From Planctomycetota bacterium (GTDB lineage Bacteria; Planctomycetota; UBA1135; UBA2386): a stretch of 64,000 nt of DNA. Shown here in pieces: positions 17,216 through 25,664 of this stretch. How positions within the stretch are numbered: position 1 is the stretch's first letter; each line of letters begins with the position of its first letter. The position numbers and the translations under genes were made by a program. Location of the stretch: positions 1-64,000 of the forward strand of contig BJHM01000008.1 in assembly GCA_014192625.1 (NCBI GenBank), in the 5' to 3' direction. The notes beneath the pieces were generated by a model, which saw only the letters and a program-made list of their open reading frames with translations, did no database searches and was not told where the DNA came from.

Positions 17216-18595
17216 CTACTTGTCTGCGCCACCTGTAACCGCACTGGCTTCGGGCTTCGGCACCTTGGTGGTGTACTCGACTGGGAAAATGTAGTCGCCA
17301 TCGAATCTCTGGCGGACGAATCCAATCGTGCGATTGAGATCGCGCGATAATTTCTGAGGACGCGCGACATCGTTGACCAACACGATGAACTCTTTGTCGA
17401 GGTCAACCAGTGAGTCATTGAGCATCAACGTGAAACTTTCGATGCCAACCGCAGTCACCGTGATGCGGTTCGTGCTGCGATCGGCGGTCACTTCCATGCG
17501 TGGGCGCTTGTCCTTGGGTGACGCATAAATCGATTCCATCGTTTGAATACGAACCCAATAGGCAGAGCGCCAACGATCGTCATTGGGCTCGATCACGATG
17601 TGCTGTTTATTTACATCGCGCTTCACGGTGGCAACCCACTTCTCAATTTCAGGCGCAGCAGCCTTGAATGGGTATGCATCCGTGGTCTTTAGGACCGTGC
17701 AGGATCCTTTTGTCAGCGCATCGATGCGTTCTTTGAGCTTGTTGCAGTCGGCATCCGTCTGCGCGGATGAAAGCAGCAGGATCGGCATGCCATTGAGACT
17801 GCCGAGTCGGAGCGCCTCGGTAGCGCTGGCGTCGGGCGATCGCAGGACCAGGCCTGCAAAGGTGCCCGGGAAGTGCGTCACTGCGCGCAAGGCATAGCTG
17901 CAAGCGCCCTTGCCGGCATCGAGGATCGTGCGAGCGCGATCCAGGTTGTAGTTGCGTTGCGTTTCGCCAAAGGAGCCGAGCAACTCGGCGTTGCGTTGCT
18001 TCTCTTGCTCCTCCGCGCCCGTCTTGCCGTAGTCAGGCATCGTCGTGAGGTCGAGTTCTTTAGTGAACACAGGGATATGAAAAATCGCCTCAGCAACACT
18101 CGCCGACTTGTCCCAGGTAGCCTCAAAGTAGCGCTGGCCATCGACCCAGTTGCCAGCTTCATCCTGGCCCGGAATGAGCAACACAGTCCGCGAGGGTTTT
18201 TCTGCTTTGTAACTCGGCGGCACCAGCAGGAAGTGCGCAGGCACCGGTCCCTTGACGTCGAATTTGCGAATGCTTAGCGCATTGCGTTTTTCGTAGATGA
18301 AGCAATTGCTGAAGATCGCGCGCAGGTCTGCAGGCGACTTCATGATGTCGCCCTTCTTGGCATTCTTGAGGTCCCAGTCTTTGTAAAAGGCCTCCTTCGA
18401 CTTGGCGTAGGCCTTCACCGCCCTATCACGCGCCTTGTCCTGAGCGTCGTCGTATTCAGTCCATGCCTTGATGTAGTCAGCGAGTTTGTCGTGCAACGAC
18501 TTCTGCTCCGCAGCAGTCAGCACCTCGGGTGAAGATTGGCTGCCCTGCGGTGCGAAGCAAAAAACAGAGAATGCGACCGCGACAAGGAGTGACAT
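17216..18595 (-). CDS. Secreted alpha/beta-hydrolase-like protein, catalytic Ser apparently lost
   Basis: A 459-residue protein with a signal peptide (MSLLVAVAFSVFCF) and a helical, Lys/Asp-rich N-terminal region. The centre resembles an alpha/beta hydrolase: TVLLIPGQDEAGNW near the first strand, and GKGACSYALRAVTHFP followed by FAGLVLRSP where the nucleophile elbow should be. That elbow reads G-K-G-A-C in place of G-x-S-x-G, so the nucleophile is missing. A beta-rich C-terminal domain (about residues 330-440) binds nothing I can identify. The ATG at 18595 has GGAG six bases upstream; an ATG at 18607 is possible. It is probably cotranscribed with the MFS/spermidine synthase-like gene. Confidence 0.65.
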   Translation of the reverse strand: MSLLVAVAFSVFCFAPQGSQSSPEVLTAAEQKSLHDKLADYIKAWTEYDDAQDKARDRAVKAYAKSKEAFYKDWDLKNAKKGDIMKSPADLRAIFSNCFIYEKRNALSIRKFDVKGPVPAHFLLVPPSYKAEKPSRTVLLIPGQDEAGNWVDGQRYFEATWDKSASVAEAIFHIPVFTKELDLTTMPDYGKTGAEEQEKQRNAELLGSFGETQRNYNLDRARTILDAGKGACSYALRAVTHFPGTFAGLVLRSPDASATEALRLGSLNGMPILLLSSAQTDADCNKLKERIDALTKGSCTVLKTTDAYPFKAAAPEIEKWVATVKRDVNKQHIVIEPNDDRWRSAYWVRIQTMESIYASPKDKRPRMEVTADRSTNRITVTAVGIESFTLMLNDSLVDLDKEFIVLVNDVARPQKLSRDLNRTIGFVRQRFDGDYIFPVEYTTKVPKPEASAVTGGADK

Positions 18596-18799
18596 TGACG
18601 GCTCCATTAGAAAAAAGTACCCCGCCCAATGCCTCCGCTACGTTGCTTGCGGAACTAAATCAGGCGGCCTGTGCAGCTGTAAAAGTATCGTGCAAGAGCG
18701 ATGTTGTCAGGATCTTGTTGGCCTGAGCCTGCACAGCAAGTTGACGGCACAACGAACCAGGGCATAGCAGATCGAACAGCTCAGCCTCATAATCACCGC

Positions 18800-19984
18800 G
18801 TGACCCGAACGCGCCTTGCGATCCTTGGTTCCACCGGCTCGATCGGGACGCAGGCATTGTCTCTGCTGCCCGATTTTGCTGACCGATTTGAGGTGGTCTG
18901 CCTGCAAGCGAGATCGCAGGTTGGTTTATTTGTCGAGCAAATCAGCCGCTGGCAGCCGCGCAGCGCTTGCCTCACGGACGTTGCAAAACCGCCGCCCGGA
19001 TTGCCGAGGAACACGAACTTCTTCACTGGCGCAAAAGGTGTGCTCGAAGCTTTGACGGACGCTGCACCCGACGTAGTGATCAATGCCATCACGGGTGCCG
19101 CCGGATTGCCGGCATCCGAGTGGACCTTGCAGCACGGCAAACGCCTGCTACTCGCCAACAAGGAATCTTTAGTTATGGCTGGCGCACACCTGATGCCACT
19201 GGTGGCAAAACATGGCGGCTCCATCCTGCCCATCGACAGTGAACACTGCGCGATCCATCAGTGCCTGCACGGCGAACAACGGAGCAGCGTTCGTCGCATC
19301 TGGCTGACTGGCTCAGGCGGTCCATTCCGCCAACGGCCGCTCGACACGTTTGCCACGATTTCACCGGCCGAAGCGCTGTGTCACCCGACTTGGAACATGG
19401 GGCCGCGCATCACTATCGGCAGCGCGTCGATGATGAACAAAGCCTTCGAGATCATCGAGGCCTATTGGCTGTTTGGCCTCACCATAGATCAGATAAAAGT
19501 CGTCATCCACCCGCAGAGCATCGTTCACTCCATGGTGGAGTTTATCGATGGCTCGATGTTGGCGCAGTGTGGCCTGCCCGACATGCGCGTGCCGATTCTT
19601 TATTGCCTCGGCTTTCCGTCGCGCCTGCCATTCGACTTCCAGCCGTTCGACCCGACACGCTGGCGGTCGTTGGAGTTCACCACAGTCGAGCCCGCCCGCT
19701 ACCCAGCCATAGAACTCGCATTTGAGGTGCTGCGGCGCGGTGGCGATTCAGGCGCGGTGCTCAATGCTGCCGATGAAGAACTCACGCGAATGTTCCTCGC
19801 AGGCACCATCCCCTTTACTGCCATCGCCGAAATCGCCACTAGGATCTTGCAGGACCGGTCGCCGCGACCGATTCACAGCCTAGCCTGCGTCATCGCTGCT
19901 GATGCCGAAGGCCGGAATGCAGCCACCGCCTTAGTTGCCAGCGCCTACGCTAACGACCTTCACAACAAACAACCTGCGCGATGA
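18800..19984 (+). CDS. dxr: 1-deoxy-D-xylulose 5-phosphate reductoisomerase
   Basis: A 394-residue enzyme of normal length for the family. It converts DXP to 2-C-methyl-D-erythritol 4-phosphate using NADPH and a divalent metal, the committed step of the MEP isoprenoid pathway. Visible motifs are the NADPH loop LGSTGSIG (residues 9-16), LLLANKESLV, the metal site IDSEHCAIHQCL, TGSGGPFR, HPTWNMG, NKAFEIIEA and HPQSIVHSMVEF. The start is a GTG at 18800, directly before the conserved TRLAILGSTGSIG. The stop overlaps the rseP start (ATGA), a common dxr-rseP arrangement in bacteria. Confidence 0.95.
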   Translation: MTRTRLAILGSTGSIGTQALSLLPDFADRFEVVCLQARSQVGLFVEQISRWQPRSACLTDVAKPPPGLPRNTNFFTGAKGVLEALTDAAPDVVINAITGAAGLPASEWTLQHGKRLLLANKESLVMAGAHLMPLVAKHGGSILPIDSEHCAIHQCLHGEQRSSVRRIWLTGSGGPFRQRPLDTFATISPAEALCHPTWNMGPRITIGSASMMNKAFEIIEAYWLFGLTIDQIKVVIHPQSIVHSMVEFIDGSMLAQCGLPDMRVPILYCLGFPSRLPFDFQPFDPTRWRSLEFTTVEPARYPAIELAFEVLRRGGDSGAVLNAADEELTRMFLAGTIPFTAIAEIATRILQDRSPRPIHSLACVIAADAEGRNAATALVASAYANDLHNKQPAR

Positions 19985-21801
19985 ACGAACTCGGCAACGG
20001 ACTCCTGGTGGCCTTTGGCATCGGGCTCCTTATTTTTGTGCACGAACTCGGCCACTTCTTGGCAGCTCGTTGGATTGGCGTTCGCGTCGAAGTGTTTTCG
20101 CTGGGCTTTGGTCCGCGCTTGCTCGGCTTCCGATACGGCGGCACCGACTACCGGATTTCGGCCATTCCCCTTGGCGGCTACGTCGCTGTTGCTGGTCAGG
20201 ATCCGCTCGATGACCGCTATTCCCCCGACCAAAGCTTGCACGAGAAGTCGCCCGGTGGGCGCATGCTGTTCTTCGCGGGCGGCGTGATTATGAACCTGTT
20301 GTTCGCGTTGATCGCATTCCCGATCGCATTCCATTGGGGCGTCGCCTTCCCCTCGCCCGAGATCGGGCGTGTGGAGTTTGGCAGCGGCGCATGGGAGGCA
20401 GGATTGCAGCGCGGCGACCAGGTGCTTGCCGTCAACGGCAAGCAGACCTACTCGTTTGAGAATGTGGTCGTCGAGATTGCACTTGGCGGCAACACCACTG
20501 TGCCTTTGCTGGTGAAGAGCGGCGACACGGAACGGCTCGTCGATGTGCGGCCACAGTTCCGCTTGGTGGAAGGCCTGTTTATGATTGGCGTCGAGGCTGC
20601 CGACGAAGATCACGCGCCCGAGTTGGCGGTGCGCGGGCGCGGCAATGCTGAGCGCGCTGGGCTGAAAAACCGCGACATCCTGCTGGCGATTGACGGCTTG
20701 CCAACAACTGGCAAGGACCGGCTCGATGCTTACGCGCGGCTGTCGCTGCAGCCACCAAAAGCAGTCGTTGTTCAGGTTCGCCGCGGCACGGAGCAACTGG
20801 AGTTCACGATCGAGCCTGAAACGCTTGCCGAAACAGCCACGCCGCGAATTGGGGTCCAGCCCTTCCACCGGCTGGTTGCCGGTATCCGGCCTAGCCTCGC
20901 CGCCATAGCCGACCTCGGCATCGAGCATGGCGATGCGATCTTGGCCATCGATGGTCAGGCCTTTCGTGGCCCTGATCTGTCCGTGATCGCAACCCGCTCC
21001 GGCGATCTAGAAGTCGTGGTCCGCCGCAACGGGGAAGTGCGCAGCTTGCGCACCAAGATCAGCGACCAAGACCGACTCGCTCTGCAGTCGCATATCGCAC
21101 TCACCGAGGACCCCGACCGACTCGCTCTGCAGCCGATGCCAGACAGCGCGGTCGGCCTCGCCGGAATGCAGCCGGGTGACCGATTGCTTGCGATCGACGG
21201 GCAACCAGTCGCAGATTGGACCGAACTCCGCGCGCTGGTGCGGAAGAGGTCACAGCAATCCATGGTGCTCTTGTTTGAGCGGCAACCAGACATCTGGGGC
21301 CAGCCGCTGCAGCAAGTTTCGTTCGTGGTAAAGCCCTTGATTCGCGCCGAGCACGACTACGGGTTCATCCCGCAGCTACTGCACAAGCGCGCCGTGGTGC
21401 AGGCAAAGGATGCCTTTGATGCCGTTCGACTCGGCTGCGTTTGCTCACTTGACCTAGTGAAGCAACTTTACATCACGCTCAAACGGCTGCTGACCGGTGA
21501 CGTTGCGGCTAAGAATCTCGGCGGCATCATCCAGATCAGCCGCGTCACGTATCGCCATGCACAGGATGGCTGGACGCGGTTCTTGTATTTCCTGGCGCTG
21601 CTCAGCATCAACCTTGCGTTCGTCAATATCCTGCCGATCCCGATGCTCGACGGTGGCCACATGCTGTTTGTGTTGATCGAACGTATCAAAGGCTCGCCAG
21701 TCAGTATCCAGGTGCTGAACTACAGCCAGATCATTGGCTTGGTCCTCGTGCTGGCTCTGGTTGTGTTTGTCACCTACAACGACATCCTGCGTCTGCTCTG
21801 A
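19981..21801 (+). CDS. rseP: Site-2 intramembrane metalloprotease RseP with four PDZ-like modules
   Basis: A 606-residue protein, clearly longer than the roughly 450-residue E. coli enzyme. The zinc site is HELGH (residues 21-25) in the first transmembrane helix, with LDGGH (556-560) near the end. Between the membrane parts there are four PDZ-like repeats at about 126-192, 200-279, 288-360 and 382-450, each with a GDxxLAxxG-type turn (RGDQVLAVNG, NRDILLAIDG, HGDAILAIDG, PGDRLLAIDG). RseP cleaves anti-sigma factors and signal-peptide remnants within the membrane. An ECF sigma factor and anti-sigma-like protein lie about 9 kb away, but a link is only a guess. It is translationally coupled to dxr. 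Confidence 0.95.
   Translation: MNELGNGLLVAFGIGLLIFVHELGHFLAARWIGVRVEVFSLGFGPRLLGFRYGGTDYRISAIPLGGYVAVAGQDPLDDRYSPDQSLHEKSPGGRMLFFAGGVIMNLLFALIAFPIAFHWGVAFPSPEIGRVEFGSGAWEAGLQRGDQVLAVNGKQTYSFENVVVEIALGGNTTVPLLVKSGDTERLVDVRPQFRLVEGLFMIGVEAADEDHAPELAVRGRGNAERAGLKNRDILLAIDGLPTTGKDRLDAYARLSLQPPKAVVVQVRRGTEQLEFTIEPETLAETATPRIGVQPFHRLVAGIRPSLAAIADLGIEHGDAILAIDGQAFRGPDLSVIATRSGDLEVVVRRNGEVRSLRTKISDQDRLALQSHIALTEDPDRLALQPMPDSAVGLAGMQPGDRLLAIDGQPVADWTELRALVRKRSQQSMVLLFERQPDIWGQPLQQVSFVVKPLIRAEHDYGFIPQLLHKRAVVQAKDAFDAVRLGCVCSLDLVKQLYITLKRLLTGDVAAKNLGGIIQISRVTYRHAQDGWTRFLYFLALLSINLAFVNILPIPMLDGGHMLFVLIERIKGSPVSIQVLNYSQIIGLVLVLALVVFVTYNDILRLL
21070..21132 (+). repeat. 18-bp direct repeat within rseP
   Basis: The sequence gaccgactcgctctgcag occurs perfectly at 21070-21087 and 21115-21132, 45 bases apart, so the frame is kept. 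It encodes DRLALQ twice in the linker between PDZ-like modules 3 and 4 and looks like a small in-frame duplication. Confidence 0.8.
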
Positions 21802-21831
21802 CGACCGCGCGGCCGTCGGGCTCAACCAACG

Positions 21832-22710
21832 ATGGCCAGATTGCTCCCCTTCCTTAGGCTTGTCCGTGCGGGAACCCTGTTCTCGCCTGGTTGTGACGTG
21901 ATTGCTGGGATCTGCATCCTCGGCGCAAGCAGCGCTCCCGCCCCAGGCATCCGCAACTGCGCGCTAGCGGTGCTCGCCAGCATCGGGCTGTATGCAGCTG
22001 GCATGGTATGGAACGACATCGCGGACCGTCGCGAAGATGCACGCAACCGTCCGGAGCGACCCTTGCCGAGTGGCGACCTGTCGCTCACGGTTGCAGTCTT
22101 GATCGGCATTGCGTTGATTGCCGTGAGCCTCCTCATCACGCCTTGCCGCTATCACCATGCAGCCATTGCGGGGCTTTTACTTGCCTACGATTTTTTCTGC
22201 AAGCGATGGCGCTGGCTTGGCGCCATGACCATGGGCTCCTTGCGCTGCCTCAATCTATTGGTCGCCAGCTCGCTGTTTGAAGCGTCCACCACAACACAGC
22301 TGCCGCATAGGAGCCTCATCGTCGCAGGTATTTGCTACGGCATCTACATCCTGTTCGTGACCATCCTCGGCATCCTTGAAGATGAAAGCAGCCCGCGCCG
22401 CGGCCACGTGCTGCTCACCCAATCGATTCCACCCGCCGCCGCACTGATCGGTATCCTGCATGTTCAGGGCGGATTTCTTATCGCACCACTGCTCGCACTG
22501 GTGCCGCTTGGCTACTACCTGAACCGGATGTTTCGCATCAACAACTGGGACCAACGCGCAATTCGCGGGTCGATGCTCTTACTGCTGCTCGGCACGATGT
22601 TCTATACGGCCCTGCTATCGCTCGCCGCAGGCAGTTGGATTGCGGCTTTGGGCATCACCCTTTGCATCGTGCCTGCACGCTTGATCGCGCGCCGCATCAG
22701 CCTGACTTGA
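21832..22710 (+). CDS. UbiA-family prenyltransferase
   Basis: A 292-residue polytopic membrane protein. The first Asp-rich motif is NDIADRREDARNRPERPLPS, and the second region carries YDFFCKRWRWLGAMTMGSLRCLN. These bind the Mg-diphosphate of the prenyl donor in UbiA enzymes. The second motif lacks the full DxxxD pattern, so the substrate class is unclear; quinone, haem or carotenoid/lipid prenylation are all possible. It follows rseP by 30 bases and may be cotranscribed with the dxr-rseP pair, giving an isoprenoid theme. Confidence 0.85.
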   Translation: MARLLPFLRLVRAGTLFSPGCDVIAGICILGASSAPAPGIRNCALAVLASIGLYAAGMVWNDIADRREDARNRPERPLPSGDLSLTVAVLIGIALIAVSLLITPCRYHHAAIAGLLLAYDFFCKRWRWLGAMTMGSLRCLNLLVASSLFEASTTTQLPHRSLIVAGICYGIYILFVTILGILEDESSPRRGHVLLTQSIPPAAALIGILHVQGGFLIAPLLALVPLGYYLNRMFRINNWDQRAIRGSMLLLLLGTMFYTALLSLAAGSWIAALGITLCIVPARLIARRISLT

Positions 22711-22731
22711 TCGCGGTCAACGATCCAACAA

Positions 22732-23553
22732 TCAACCGCCGACGCGCTTTTGCCAGGCAATGCGGGCTTCTTCGCGATGCATCGCACCAGTGCGTACCTG
22801 CTGCTTGAGTTCCGCCTTGTAGAGTTCAAGTTCCGGAGTCAGTTTTGGGCTCGCACTTCTCTTCGCGCCTGCAAGAGCCGCACGGGACTTCACTGGTGCA
22901 GCCTTTCTTTCATGTGCAACAGAAATGTGTGCCACATGGTGTTCCTCCATATCCGACGTTGCGGGCTTGCCAGCAACCCCTTGCTTGCCGACCGCCTCCA
23001 GATTGCTGACCGGGACAATCGCCGCGAGGTCCAATTTTAGACTTGGCAGCTTCGAACGAAATTCGCGCTGCACGGATTCGAGGTCCATGGTCATCGGATC
23101 TACGCCAAGATGCTTGCTCACCCCAGCCGTGCCCGCGGCTCGGAAGCCATCAAGCATCTGACCTACGAGGTTGTGCATGTGAGGTTCAACCTCCTGCTTT
23201 GCCTCCGGCCCCTGGCTGCGTTCCACGAACTGCATCACAACCTGTTCAAGGCGGCTCAATGCATCTTTCAAGAACTCCTCCATCTCCATGTTGAGCTTGC
23301 TCTCAACCTCGCTTTTCTCAGAGTTGGCAACACGGCCAACGATGGTTGCAGCGACGCGTGTAGCGGACTCGAAAAAGTCCTGCACGTCGCGGGTCAGCAC
23401 GCGGTTCAACTCCTCACGCGCCTCAACCTCCATCAGTTCCTTTAAAGCACCATCCTGTGAGACCTTCGTCGAAGGTTTCTCTTCGACAAGACGACGCCGT
23501 TCACGCTGCTTACGGAAAGAATCGAAACCAGGATCGTCGTGGCCTTTGTTCAT
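22732..23553 (-). CDS. Hypothetical helical cytoplasmic protein
   Basis: A 273-residue protein with no domain I recognise. The N-terminus is highly charged (FRKQRERRRLVEEKP), followed by long amphipathic helices to about residue 150 (EAREELNRVLTRDVQDFFE, NMEMEEFLKDALSRLEQVV), a His/Ala/Lys-rich linker and a charged C-terminal helix (LELYKAELKQQVRTGAM). No signal peptide or membrane segment is visible. It is convergent with the UbiA-family gene and lies 51 bases downstream of the nucleotidyltransferase gene in the same direction. Confidence 0.6.
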   Translation of the reverse strand: MNKGHDDPGFDSFRKQRERRRLVEEKPSTKVSQDGALKELMEVEAREELNRVLTRDVQDFFESATRVAATIVGRVANSEKSEVESKLNMEMEEFLKDALSRLEQVVMQFVERSQGPEAKQEVEPHMHNLVGQMLDGFRAAGTAGVSKHLGVDPMTMDLESVQREFRSKLPSLKLDLAAIVPVSNLEAVGKQGVAGKPATSDMEEHHVAHISVAHERKAAPVKSRAALAGAKRSASPKLTPELELYKAELKQQVRTGAMHREEARIAWQKRVGG

Positions 23554-23604
23554 GATGGCACCAGTGCAGTCAAGCGACCGCTCGGTGCAGGATCTATCGG
23601 CGTC

Positions 23605-24933
23605 TCACGACGGGGGCTTGAAGTCGCGCACTACCAGATCTCGCAGCAGGACTAGGGCGCGTTCTCGATCAGGCTCAGGTGCCGCAGGGACATCGAGCGC
23701 ATCGTGTACGGCGCGCAAAAATTGCCCTACCATCGGTCCTTTTGGCACACCGAGCGCGACCACATCGCTGCCCGCAATGAGCGGCTCACGCAATGGCGGC
23801 AGGCTACGAAGTTCGGCTAGGGCAGCTTCATAAATAGACAAGTTGCCGTGACTCCCAATGCAATCTGCGCGGTGAAATTCGAGGTGTTTGGGAAACAGTG
23901 GCGAACGCATCCAATGTTCGCGTCGGCGCGGCCGCATGAGCTGCAGACTCGCCATGCGAATGTGATCGCAACAAATCTCAACGACTGCTGCGCGCAATTC
24001 GCGCGGCGCCGACATCCGAAGCAGAATGTCCTCGGCCATCCGCGCCGACAGTGTGTCATGCCCATCGAAGCGAATCCGATCCGCCGCTTGCCGCCATGTC
24101 GGGGGCTTGCCGACATCATGTAGAACCGCGGCCCAAGCAAGCACTGGATCGCCTTCGGGGACTTGATCGAGCACCATTGCAACGTGCGTCAGAACGTCGC
24201 CTTCAGGGTGATACTGGGGCGGTTGAGTCACGCCTTCCATCGCTGCGACCGCGGGCAATATCTGCGCCGCAAAGCCGAGTTCCACCAGGCAGCGCAACGC
24301 CGCGCCGCGCCGCGGACCAGTAAACAACTTCGTCAGTTCTTCGTAGACCCGTTCGCCAGAAAGCGCCTTCAGCAAATGCGCCTTTGCCACCATCGCTGTG
24401 CGTGTAGCAGGATCTATCACCCAGTCAAATCGATGGCTAAAGCGAATCGCACGCAGCAGTCGCAGCGCGTCTTCAGTAAATCGAACTTCAGGATCACCAA
24501 TCACGCGCAGACAACGAGCAGTCAAATCCACAAGGCCACCAACTGGGTCGAGCCACTGGTCCTTGATGGGGTCCCAATAAATCGCGTTCACCGTGAAGTC
24601 GCGGCGCTGCGCGTCGAGTGCCGGATCGGTAATAAACCAAACTTGTTCGGGATGGCGATGATCCAGATATGAGGCTTCCGCACGCAGTGTGGTGATGACC
24701 AGCGACGACGACAGTCGCACCGCGCCGAGTTTGGCATCCCTAACCGAGGCCTCCGGTATTAGCGCTGCAACTTGCTCGGGTGGAAGGTCCGTTGTGATGT
24801 CGAAATCATGCGGCTGCAACCCAAGCAACAGATCGCGCACAGTGCCACCGACAAGCCAAGCACGACCAAAAGACGCCGCAATTCGAGTGAGCACTGATCG
24901 CACCGCGAAAGGCAGCGCATCTATCTTGGGCAT
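23605..24933 (-). CDS. cca: CCA-adding-type tRNA nucleotidyltransferase with HD domain
   Basis: A 442-residue enzyme of the poly(A) polymerase/CCA class. The catalytic head has LVGGTVRDLLLG and the Asp pair in HDFDITTDL, followed by RRDFTVNAIYWD and the template region RFTEDALRLLRAIRFSHRF. A C-terminal HD domain is marked by LHDVGKPP. It probably adds or repairs the tRNA 3' CCA end; in some lineages related enzymes split the C- and A-adding steps, or add poly(A) tails. The start at 24933 (MPKIDALPF) was chosen; 24963 or 24969 would add about ten residues and overlap the divergent gene. Confidence 0.9.
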   Translation of the reverse strand: MPKIDALPFAVRSVLTRIAASFGRAWLVGGTVRDLLLGLQPHDFDITTDLPPEQVAALIPEASVRDAKLGAVRLSSSLVITTLRAEASYLDHRHPEQVWFITDPALDAQRRDFTVNAIYWDPIKDQWLDPVGGLVDLTARCLRVIGDPEVRFTEDALRLLRAIRFSHRFDWVIDPATRTAMVAKAHLLKALSGERVYEELTKLFTGPRRGAALRCLVELGFAAQILPAVAAMEGVTQPPQYHPEGDVLTHVAMVLDQVPEGDPVLAWAAVLHDVGKPPTWRQAADRIRFDGHDTLSARMAEDILLRMSAPRELRAAVVEICCDHIRMASLQLMRPRRREHWMRSPLFPKHLEFHRADCIGSHGNLSIYEAALAELRSLPPLREPLIAGSDVVALGVPKGPMVGQFLRAVHDALDVPAAPEPDRERALVLLRDLVVRDFKPPS

Positions 24934-24961
24934 TGAGCACAGCACGGTGTTTAGGATAATC

Positions 24962-25651
24962 ATGCCCATGGATGCGCAAGTCGAGCAATTGCCCGCGGTT
25001 TATCCCGACGCGGTAGAAAGAAGACGCATCAGCCCTGCGGCTTTGGTCATTTGGCTGCTACTTGCCCTACTGGCACTGTCGGTTTGGATCCCCATAACCA
25101 GCGGCCGCCGCACCGCCCGAGCCGAAGGTCGGGGGGAAGCGATTACCGGAATATTGTTGGCCGTGGCCGAAGAAATGCAGCCGATCGACTTCTCCGATCG
25201 TGGCATGCCTTACTTGCTGCTCGGCCGCGTAATCGCGAGTGGGATTTCGCTGGGAGTGTTTGTCGATGACTTGCTGCCCGCCACGTTTGAATCGAAAAAC
25301 GCGGTGACACTCATCAACAAGCACTACTGCTTTCAACTGCGATGGTCAGAACCAGCCGACCAGCAAGCGATCGCCATGCATGACGAAAAGGTGCCGCCAC
25401 TTGAGGCCCTTGGCTGGCCACTCGAAAACACTGGCCCAGCGCATGCCGCCTTTTTCGCACCCGAGGATGCCGAAGCCTCTTACTCGCGCAACCTTGTTGC
25501 GGACTACGTTGGCACAGAAAGTAAGTACTGGCCAATACCGGGTCAGCAGCATCGCCGACCGGACGCGTCGAGCAAGCCATCTCACTATCGCAGCTTCGAT
25601 GACGAGCGCTGGTTGCTGCTCAGTCGCACACGACAAGCAGCAGGGAAGTAA
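24962..25651 (+). CDS. Hypothetical single-span membrane protein
   Basis: A 229-residue protein with one transmembrane segment (about residues 28-48, AALVIWLLLALLALSVW) after a short cytoplasmic N-terminus. The extracytoplasmic part contains HYCFQLRW, PAHAAFFAPEDAEASYSRN and YVGTESKYWPIPGQ. The layout (short N-terminus, hydrophobic helix, then a helix and globular part) recalls pseudopilin-type proteins, but no prepilin cleavage site is clear. I do not recognise the family. The ATG at 24962 has agga at 24953-24956; 24968 is the alternative. It is divergent from cca. Confidence 0.6.
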   Translation: MPMDAQVEQLPAVYPDAVERRRISPAALVIWLLLALLALSVWIPITSGRRTARAEGRGEAITGILLAVAEEMQPIDFSDRGMPYLLLGRVIASGISLGVFVDDLLPATFESKNAVTLINKHYCFQLRWSEPADQQAIAMHDEKVPPLEALGWPLENTGPAHAAFFAPEDAEASYSRNLVADYVGTESKYWPIPGQQHRRPDASSKPSHYRSFDDERWLLLSRTRQAAGK

Positions 25652-25664
25652 CCAACCGCTTCGT

